DNA of 39,338 nt from a virus, in IMG/VR virus record IMGVR_UViG_3300018876_000038, positions 1-39,338 of that record. One strand, given 5' to 3'. The position numbers were made by a program, and so were the translations under genes. Shown in pieces: positions 33,187-39,338 of this stretch. How positions within the stretch are numbered: position 1 is the first letter of the stretch; each line of letters opens with the position of its first letter. The notes beneath the pieces are model-generated. The model worked only from the letters and a program-made list of their open reading frames with translations, was not told the DNA's origin and made no database searches.

Positions 33187-35457
33187 ATGCCTATTAATAT
33201 TAAAGAAATATTTAAAAGCGACCTGGATCCAAACAGCAATGACTGGTGGTCTATAGACAAAACTGATAAGATTAATCATAATTTTAAACAGTTAACATCA
33301 GGTGGTATGACAGGACCAATGGGTGCTCAAGGATCCTTTGGTATTAGCGGGTTTATGGGGGATCAAGGGCCTCAAGGATTTAAAGGTGCTTTAGGTGATT
33401 TAGGCTCGCAGGGGAATATTGGGATTACTCAATGGGTTGTTGCTGAAGGAACGGCTTCAAACCCTCTTTTAACGGATTCTTTACATTTATTTCCGAATAG
33501 ACAACTCCCAATAGAATATGCACCGACTGCGATGAGGATTGGATATCCGAATCCTTCATCATCATTACCTGAAAGTTACTATGGTAGTGTTTTAACTTTA
33601 AACTCACCAAATATTCCTTCTACGCCATGGAAAAGAAATAATTTAAAATTAACGACTCAGTTAATTGACGCCGTTGGACATGAGACAACAAATATTAGAA
33701 CTTCAGAGCATAGATTATATAAAAGTACAACGAGCACTATACTCCCAACCGTATATGAATATGGTAGAATAAGAAGCAGTTCTCCAGGATTTATTAATAG
33801 AACTAAACTTAATTTAGGAGATACTTATTATATAGAGGGACAGACTTCGTCTGTAAAATCAGATTTAATTAAATTAAATCACCAAGAGCTTACAATAAAT
33901 AATAAGCTAACCACTAGAGATTTTTATGCAAATAAAGATTTTATGATAGAGTCGGGTGCAGCTGCCGATAAAGTTTTAATGAGTGTTAACCCAATAGGCC
34001 AAGTAAAATGGGTTGATAAATATTATGCTTTTCCTGGATATTTAGAAGGTATGGTTATATCAATACCGGATTGGGCATTTAATTCTACTAATTTTGAAAT
34101 ACAAACACAATATACACAATCTGCAAGTGGAGAACCTATTAGATTTAATTACGGTAGGGGTAAAATTGGTGGACAATATGAGGGTTGGTATTTATGTAAT
34201 GGTAAAAAATGGAATTCAAGCGCCGGTATTAACGAGACACTTGTTCCAAATATGCACTATGTTGAGTTAAATATTGGTAGCAATGATAATCAACAACAAG
34301 TTATTGATACTAATGACAGTTCTATTATGGGTGGTCACCCTATGGAAATGAACGCGATATACAAAGGTGGTAATAAATACGATATTAATTACAACAACAC
34401 GTTTCTTAATAACAATGATAGTCAAGATACTATTAATTTATTAGAAGATTCTTCGAAATCATATTCTGTTAGTAAAATGATTCATATTGTTAAATTAGGG
34501 TTTAATGATTTAGAATGGGAAGATTCAACCTCTGTGCCCCCAACTCTAAATAATATATCGTTATACGGTCCTTATAGCAATCCGGATGATACATGTAACG
34601 ACTTGACGACTAGCGCATTTAGATGGGATGGACCATCTTCTTTTGCATACTGGTCTACTTTTACATCGCCATATAAACTGTACCAATTAACAACATATAC
34701 ATACGCTCCTTCTGGATGGTATAGATTGTTTGGTGAAACCACTTGTAGATATTGGGATCAATCAACAGGTTCATTTACTTCAGCAACACCTAATACATAC
34801 TCATGTCCTGTTAGTACACAAATTTCTGCTGCATATAGCCAAGACGTTAATGGTGTTGATAATGGTTCAACTGGGTCATCTACATTATTAAATATTAATA
34901 ATACTGATTGGAGTGCGGCAACTTCAATAAAATATCCAATTTCTGGAGGATTGGCAAACGCTGGTTGGTATAGAATATATGACGCAGCGACATCAACATA
35001 CGGTTCTAGAAGATATTGGAACGGTACCAGTTTTGACGGTGAAGAAATTAACTTTAATTATGTTAATACAATTTCTTTAGGTACAGATGGCATTAAAGCC
35101 CTTACTTCAAGTACTGGTGCGATAGCATGTAGCAGCGTGTTTGGCGTAGGGGGAATAAGTTTATACGTTGCTTCTAACAACGCACCAGTTGGTTGGTCAG
35201 ATATAGGTTCTATAAACCCAACAACTGCTATAATGTTCTATGTACATAAAAACTGGGCGACTACCACTATTAAAAGGACTCCTCTTGTTAAAATAAAAAA
35301 TCAACCAGCACCTGGATCTACATCAGCAACAGTAACGTACCTTGCTGATTATACACTGGGAACGTTTAATATATTTACAGGAACTTTTGATGTAGTATCA
35401 GAATCATATCAGAACGTTGGTATTTTTAGTAATCCAAACGGAGGTGCAGACTGTTAA
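33187..35457 (+). CDS. Tail fibre with collagen-like repeats and collar domain
   Basis: A 756-residue protein. An N-terminal docking region contains DKINHNFKQL (about 27-36). A collagen-like run of Gly-X-Y triplets spans residues 40-81 (GPMGAQGSFG, GDQGPQGFKG), implying a trimeric stalk. A shaft follows, then a tail-collar-type domain around residues 325-420 (YEGWYLCNGKKW, LVPNMHY, MGGHPMEM). The C-terminal 280 residues contain two related units with GWYR (APSGWYRLFGETTCRYW and NAGWYRIYDAATST), possibly receptor-binding repeats. It is paralogous to the next gene in its N-terminus, triplet stalk and collar. It probably binds the host surface. The Cys-rich C-terminus could form disulphides. Confidence 0.78.
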   Translation: MPINIKEIFKSDLDPNSNDWWSIDKTDKINHNFKQLTSGGMTGPMGAQGSFGISGFMGDQGPQGFKGALGDLGSQGNIGITQWVVAEGTASNPLLTDSLHLFPNRQLPIEYAPTAMRIGYPNPSSSLPESYYGSVLTLNSPNIPSTPWKRNNLKLTTQLIDAVGHETTNIRTSEHRLYKSTTSTILPTVYEYGRIRSSSPGFINRTKLNLGDTYYIEGQTSSVKSDLIKLNHQELTINNKLTTRDFYANKDFMIESGAAADKVLMSVNPIGQVKWVDKYYAFPGYLEGMVISIPDWAFNSTNFEIQTQYTQSASGEPIRFNYGRGKIGGQYEGWYLCNGKKWNSSAGINETLVPNMHYVELNIGSNDNQQQVIDTNDSSIMGGHPMEMNAIYKGGNKYDINYNNTFLNNNDSQDTINLLEDSSKSYSVSKMIHIVKLGFNDLEWEDSTSVPPTLNNISLYGPYSNPDDTCNDLTTSAFRWDGPSSFAYWSTFTSPYKLYQLTTYTYAPSGWYRLFGETTCRYWDQSTGSFTSATPNTYSCPVSTQISAAYSQDVNGVDNGSTGSSTLLNINNTDWSAATSIKYPISGGLANAGWYRIYDAATSTYGSRRYWNGTSFDGEEINFNYVNTISLGTDGIKALTSSTGAIACSSVFGVGGISLYVASNNAPVGWSDIGSINPTTAIMFYVHKNWATTTIKRTPLVKIKNQPAPGSTSATVTYLADYTLGTFNIFTGTFDVVSESYQNVGIFSNPNGGADC

Positions 35458-35465
35458 TAAAATTA

Positions 35466-35478
35466 GAATATATAAATA
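35466..35478 (+). promoter_or_regulatory. Candidate late promoter (GAATATATAAATA)
   Basis: Located in the 38-base gap between the two fibre genes, 17 bases upstream of the ATG at 35496. It contains both the recurrent GAATATATAA element and the exact T4-type TATAAATA. Separate transcription of the second fibre would allow its amount to be set independently. Confidence 0.45.
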
Positions 35479-35495
35479 AATATAAAAATTAAAAG

Positions 35496-37955
35496 ATGCC
35501 AATAACTATCAACTTAAAGCAGCTTGAATACACTGATGGTGATAACCTTAAATTAGATAAGGTTAACTACAATTTCGACCAATTGGTTGCAAATGGAGGA
35601 GGTCCACAGGGAACTACGGGGGATCAAGGAGCTACTGGTTATCAAGGCTCTACCGGATATCAAGGTTTTCAAGGTGAAAAAGGAGATCAGGGTTCTCAAG
35701 GAACTCAAGGTTCTGCAGGTGCAACAAGATGGGTAAGAATTAATGGTGTTGCCGGCAATTTTACAGCAGATACATTATTACCTGCTAATGATAATACGAT
35801 AAACCCAAACGCACCAGTTGTCATTATTGGACATGTTTCTGGTGATGCAACTTATGCTGCAGAACAGGCAATAAATCCAGCATCGGGTCAAATACCTTCA
35901 CAGTTTATAATAAATAGAAAAAGCTATTTTAAATCAAATATGTCTCTAACATCGGATGATGTTGCGAATAATTCATATGATTTTAAATTAGAATCTATTG
36001 CAGATTCTTTAGGTAATATTACAACAACGCTATCACAAGGATTTTCACTTATAAATTCTCAAGGAAATATCAAGGTGTTTGCAGATACTCATGATTTTTA
36101 TTCAAATCAAACAGGAACTTCACTTTTAAATATTTCTGACGATGGTACATTTATTTCAGTAGATACTAAAGCTGAGGGAGATGTATACATTAAAAAAGAT
36201 TTATATATTGAAACAACATATTCTGGTGTTGGAAAACCAGACACTGATAAAATAGCAACTTCAGCAGATTCTTCTGGTAAAGTAGCTTTTAAAACTATAA
36301 GTGAACTTGGTGGAGGAATTCCAGTAGGTACTATAGTTGGTATATTACCAAGCATTTTCTCAGACGATAGTTACTTTATACAAGACCAATTAAGCCTATC
36401 GGTTCCTGTAAATAGTTTAATTAATTTTACAATTGGAAGTGGTATTGGCGATTATTCAGGTTGGTATTTATGTAATGGTCAGACTTGGACTGATGGTACA
36501 GACCAATTCCAAGTTCCAGATTTAAATACATATAATTATACAGTACAAGATAATACTGATACTACATCATTTACAAGTCAAGGTGGTGAGATTAAATCAG
36601 ATGCTAAAAAGACTATTATTGGTGGAGCTGAAATTGAAATGACCGCAACTTATGCTGGATCAAATACATATAATATATCAACAGTTAAAGATTTTACTGA
36701 AGATATAATTAAAGGAGAACTTGGAGGAGGAACTGATTATACAGTTAAAAAATTACCTCAAATAATTTATTTAGGTAAATCTGGTTTATACTTCCAAATA
36801 ACTGGAACACCTAGTCCAACATATACTAATACATACACTTTTAATTTTGTAGACGATACTACATATCCTGGAATTTCAATTTTACCAACAAGCTTTACGG
36901 TAAACGCACCATTCGGTGCTTTATCAGCACCACAACAAACACAACTTGCACTAGAAGCACCTACTGGATATAGGTTTACTGGCACTGGATATGATTTAGA
37001 TTGGACACTTCCTACTGGAGTTACAATACAAAGTGGCCCGACATATGGTGGTGTAGGAAACTCAACAGACGGTTGGTCAGAAGTACAATATGTTTTTAAA
37101 GTTTCTCAACAGCTTCAAAATCAAGTTAATCCAATATATATTAACTTTGAAGCCGACATGTCAGGCGCGTTAACGTTACTTAATCAAGTTGCTCAAACAT
37201 ATATTTATAACGCTAATTCTAATTGGTCATATGATGCTGCCCAACAAACTAAAACTGGTATTATAGGAGATTCAGTTGCATTAGACGCAATCACTTTAAC
37301 AGCAGACCCTGGTAGATATTTCAATGATACGATAACACCTACGGTACCTTTTGCGTTCTATGGTAGTGGAACTCAAAGAAATGACTTTATTGTTAGTAGT
37401 CATTCATATGGTGCATATAATGGAAGTGGACAAGCTACTGAATTAACATTGAATATAACTGACACTGATTTTGCTAACGAAAATGAAGTGCCCGGCGGAT
37501 TACCAAGCAGTACTGCAACTACTTTAAACTTTGGTGCAACAACATATTCAATGTTACCTACACTAAGTCCTAATGGTACTTCGGGTCAATTATTTAATGA
37601 CTCTTCAAGTGTAGTTTCACAGACATATCAAGTTACCAATAATACAGGTTCTACAATATATGTTGCTGCTTGGATTCAAAACTTTACAAACAATGTTAGC
37701 TTTCCACAATTTTCTAGCATTGGTGTAACATGGAACAGTAATTCAAAATATATTACTGGTGATGAGAATACAACTATAAACGGAATCACAACGTTAACTA
37801 CAATTAATCACCTTGGTTCGGTAAGTAGCTTAATGGAGGTTGATAATCTTTCTGGAGACAGTAGTTGGTTTGCTAAATTAATGTGGACAAATAATCCATC
37901 ACCTACACAAAATCCTTGGGATTCTGGACAAACGCAATGGTATTCATTCTTATAA
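35496..37955 (+). CDS. Second collagen-like tail fibre with collar domain
   Basis: An 819-residue paralogue of the preceding fibre. The N-terminus carries DKVNYNFDQL (21-30). Gly-X-Y triplets run from residue 36 to about 77 (GPQGTTGDQG, GSTGYQGFQGEKG), and directly after them GATRWV parallels GITQWV of the other fibre. A shaft domain is followed by a collar-type domain around residues 317-400 (SGWYLCNGQTW, QFQVPDLN, IGGAEIEMTATY), and the C-terminal about 400 residues are beta-rich, Thr/Ser/Gly-rich and unlike the sister protein. Shared stalk and collar with different tips is what is expected of fibres with different receptors. It is followed after 3 bases by the spanin-like gene. Confidence 0.78.
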   Translation: MPITINLKQLEYTDGDNLKLDKVNYNFDQLVANGGGPQGTTGDQGATGYQGSTGYQGFQGEKGDQGSQGTQGSAGATRWVRINGVAGNFTADTLLPANDNTINPNAPVVIIGHVSGDATYAAEQAINPASGQIPSQFIINRKSYFKSNMSLTSDDVANNSYDFKLESIADSLGNITTTLSQGFSLINSQGNIKVFADTHDFYSNQTGTSLLNISDDGTFISVDTKAEGDVYIKKDLYIETTYSGVGKPDTDKIATSADSSGKVAFKTISELGGGIPVGTIVGILPSIFSDDSYFIQDQLSLSVPVNSLINFTIGSGIGDYSGWYLCNGQTWTDGTDQFQVPDLNTYNYTVQDNTDTTSFTSQGGEIKSDAKKTIIGGAEIEMTATYAGSNTYNISTVKDFTEDIIKGELGGGTDYTVKKLPQIIYLGKSGLYFQITGTPSPTYTNTYTFNFVDDTTYPGISILPTSFTVNAPFGALSAPQQTQLALEAPTGYRFTGTGYDLDWTLPTGVTIQSGPTYGGVGNSTDGWSEVQYVFKVSQQLQNQVNPIYINFEADMSGALTLLNQVAQTYIYNANSNWSYDAAQQTKTGIIGDSVALDAITLTADPGRYFNDTITPTVPFAFYGSGTQRNDFIVSSHSYGAYNGSGQATELTLNITDTDFANENEVPGGLPSSTATTLNFGATTYSMLPTLSPNGTSGQLFNDSSSVVSQTYQVTNNTGSTIYVAAWIQNFTNNVSFPQFSSIGVTWNSNSKYITGDENTTINGITTLTTINHLGSVSSLMEVDNLSGDSSWFAKLMWTNNPSPTQNPWDSGQTQWYSFL

Positions 37956-37958
37956 ACT

Positions 37959-38765
37959 ATGGTAAATCCAATTAAAAATATAAACCTTTCAAAAAATGCT
38001 ATCATATTTATAGCGGGTGCTCTTTTTGTTCTAATGTTTTTAAAACAATGTAATAGTATATCTAATCTTAAGGTTGAATTAGAAAACACAGTTAAAGTTG
38101 CTGATAGAAATTATAATAATTTACTAGCAGCACAAGATTCTGTAAATACTTATAAAAATGAAAATGGAAAATTAGTTTCAGAAATTAGATCATATGAATT
38201 TGACGTAACCACTATTAAATCAGAATATAAAGATTTGCAAAATCGATATAAAAATGTTCTTAATAAAAATAGAGATTTGAGTCGTGTAAATTCTTTAATT
38301 TCAACTGATTTAAGTATTAAAGACTCTATAATTAATTCAAATTCCACAATTAAACAAGATAGTACTGGAATTACCGTTAATTTTAGTGATGATAAAGAAT
38401 GGGATAAATATAATTGGAGAACATTTAATGGTAGCTTAAGATTGGGTGTTGTTGATTCAACGTATTCTATATTAAATTCAAGATTTGATTTTAATCAAGG
38501 TATAGGTTTACAAACTGCTATTATTGAAGAGGACGGAAAAAGTATGTTAAAGATAACTACACCATACGAGGGTGTTACTTTTACAAATATAGAAAATATA
38601 AATCTTGTTAATGATCGTTTAAATCAAAGACAGGTTAAAAAAGCAGGCTGGTCAATTGGATTTGGTGTTGGTTATGGAATTAACCTAAACAACAATCAAG
38701 TAATTAGTACTGGACCAAATATTGGGGTTGGAATATTTTATTCCCCAAAGTGGTTAAGATTTTAA
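37959..38765 (+). CDS. Membrane-anchored coiled-coil protein, spanin-like candidate
   Basis: A 268-residue protein. A short N-terminus is followed by a hydrophobic membrane segment (about residues 14-28, IIFIAGALFVLMFL) and KQC at 29-31. A long coiled coil (about 34-125) follows, then a mid-domain, and a C-terminal pair of Gly-rich amphipathic strands (GWSIGFGVGYGINL and GPNIGVGIFYSPKWLRF) that ends in Phe, as outer-membrane beta strands do. A similar layout occurs in Rz-like/DUF6808-type proteins of Bacteroidota phages. An inner-membrane anchor, a periplasmic coil and an outer-membrane-facing end would suit a spanin that fuses the two membranes at lysis. Cys31 is not a convincing lipobox (LKQC). 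No holin or endolysin is adjacent in the window, so the role is tentative. Confidence 0.55.
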   Translation: MVNPIKNINLSKNAIIFIAGALFVLMFLKQCNSISNLKVELENTVKVADRNYNNLLAAQDSVNTYKNENGKLVSEIRSYEFDVTTIKSEYKDLQNRYKNVLNKNRDLSRVNSLISTDLSIKDSIINSNSTIKQDSTGITVNFSDDKEWDKYNWRTFNGSLRLGVVDSTYSILNSRFDFNQGIGLQTAIIEEDGKSMLKITTPYEGVTFTNIENINLVNDRLNQRQVKKAGWSIGFGVGYGINLNNNQVISTGPNIGVGIFYSPKWLRF

Positions 38766-38775
38766 AATATATAAA
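38766..38775 (+). promoter_or_regulatory. Candidate late promoter (AATATATAAA)
   Basis: A copy of the recurrent element in the 13-base gap before the ATG at 38779. It lies three bases from the start, so a translation leader is an alternative reading. Confidence 0.25.
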
Positions 38776-38778
38776 CAA

Positions 38779-39338
38779 ATGGCACAATCATCAAAGTTCG
38801 CAAAAATCGACGAAGATATTCTATTAGAATTTATCTACCACGATCAGAACGCATCAAATATAGATGACGTTAAAATTGAAAATGATAATAATGGAAGTCA
38901 ACTAAAATATTTAAATACGGTTGACGGTGATAATAATGCTCAAAGATTTTTAATTCATGAGCTTGGTGCTGATGTTGTAGAATTTACAGTTGAAATTGCA
39001 AATGGATATGTGTACATAAATAATTTTGCAAGTAGACAATTAATTCTTAAAAATGGTAAAACATATAAATTTGACCTAACAGACTCTACTGTAGATAATC
39101 CATCAGGATTTAATATACCTGGAGGAGCAGGTTCTTTAAATGGTGCTGGTACAATATATACGTATACTCCAACTACTAATGGAAAATATTCATACGAATA
39201 TGTTAATTTAGCCGGGACATCAATGATTGGTGGAGAAATTTCAGTGGGAGATAAGGCAAATGCACTATATGCTGTTCCATTTCAACAAACAGGAAATGAT
39301 GTTAAAACAGCACCAGGTGAAAGTGGAAGATATTATGC
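38779..39338 (+). CDS. 3'-truncated fibre-like structural protein
   Basis: An open frame begins at ATG 38779 (MAQSSKFAKIDEDILLEFIYHD) and runs off the right edge without a stop; 186 codons are visible. The sequence is beta-rich with many Asn, Gly and Thr. Residues about 85-152 (NGKTYKFDLTDSTV, then NGKYSYEYVN, SMIGGEISV) have the order of a cupredoxin-like sandwich, a pattern I have seen in marine phage virion proteins. The copper ligands of true cupredoxins are not apparent. It is probably another tail-fibre or appendage protein. Start and frame are well supported; function is not. Confidence 0.62.
   Translation, partial: MAQSSKFAKIDEDILLEFIYHDQNASNIDDVKIENDNNGSQLKYLNTVDGDNNAQRFLIHELGADVVEFTVEIANGYVYINNFASRQLILKNGKTYKFDLTDSTVDNPSGFNIPGGAGSLNGAGTIYTYTPTTNGKYSYEYVNLAGTSMIGGEISVGDKANALYAVPFQQTGNDVKTAPGESGRYY

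Noticed and set aside
33300-33430. Gly-X-Y coding repeats as a CRISPR or DNA repeat array
   Set aside because: The periodicity is three codons at the protein level; the DNA units differ and have no spacers. It is a collagen-like stalk.
3193-38347. Many reading frames on the - strand (for example 7417-7917, 25815-26255, 23570-23944)
   Set aside because: They lie wholly inside long + strand genes, have compositions rich in Ser/Leu/Ile typical of antisense translation, and show no family motifs.
4956-38765. Interpretation as an extracellular contractile injection system or tailocin instead of a phage
   Set aside because: gp25, gp6 and an OB-fold spike occur in those systems too, but dCMP deaminase, capsid-targeting-like N-termini, many giant fibre genes and S1 fit a large phage genome. 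No AAA+ ATPase or toxin typical of injection systems is seen here.
37959-38765. Lipoprotein call based on Cys31
   Set aside because: The residues before Cys31 (LKQ) do not form a normal lipobox, and the hydrophobic segment is better read as a membrane anchor.
1-39338. Alternative genetic code (TAG or TGA reassigned)
   Set aside because: Gene ends at TAG (4327, 4907, 10700) and TGA (328, 1208) coincide with overlaps or adjacent starts, and no long gene is interrupted by in-frame TAG or TGA.

Overview
This window looks like part of the late structural region of a large contractile-tailed (T4-superfamily-like) bacteriophage. It is not a bacterial chromosome or a stand-alone injection system. 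All supported genes lie on the + strand, are tightly packed and often overlap. The DNA is strongly AT-rich, Arg is mostly AGA, the standard code is used (TAA, TGA and TAG all occur as stops), and I see no tRNA, rRNA, CRISPR array, integrase or insertion sequence. Starts are preceded by A/T-rich leaders and almost never by a Shine-Dalgarno sequence. That feature, an Ig-like domain resembling SprB-type repeats and two DxNxDG-type calcium loops point to a Bacteroidota host. The host is an inference.

Layout. (1) 1-1900: a 5'-truncated ADP-ribosyltransferase-like gene, then a DUF5872-like protein, a cupin-like protein, a 51-residue zinc ribbon and a very acidic protein. Three of these share an N-terminus that resembles the T4 capsid-targeting sequence, so they may be packaged head proteins. 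(2) 1909-4907: a terminator hairpin, dCMP deaminase and six small genes of unknown function. (3) 4956-12892: central tail and baseplate genes: a tail-tube/gp48-gp54-like protein, a gp53/LysM-like wedge protein, a gp27-like hub, a second tail-tube-associated protein, a gp5/gpV-like OB-fold spike and a 720-residue tail protein with an Ig-like insert. (4) 12893-15686: two non-structural genes inside the baseplate cluster. One encodes a four-domain ribosomal protein S1 homologue closed by a strong terminator. The other encodes an amidoligase (glutamine synthetase/GCS-fold peptide-bond-forming family) fused to a pentapeptide/beta-helix-like tail. (5) 15702-28281: a structural protein, gp25, gp6 (baseplate J), a small protein, a ~1000-residue gp7-sized wedge candidate, a small fibre-like protein and two large baseplate/fibre proteins. 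(6) 28282-39338: a structured 126-base intergenic region, a 1591-residue structural protein, two paralogous collagen-like, collar-domain tail fibres, a spanin-like membrane protein and a truncated fibre-like gene at the right edge.

How the genes fit together: regions 3, 5 and 6 would build the baseplate, tail tip and fibres. Region 1 may supply proteins carried in the capsid. The S1 homologue could favour translation of leader-poor, SD-less phage mRNA. The amidoligase is the most unusual element: its position suggests it may modify a virion or host protein, or make a small peptide-like metabolite. Transcription seems to use a recurrent GATATATAA/GAATATATAA element in front of gene groups, similar in character to T4 late promoters. 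There is no gene-free stretch longer than 300 bases; the longest gaps are 14270-14393 and 28282-28407, and both are described.
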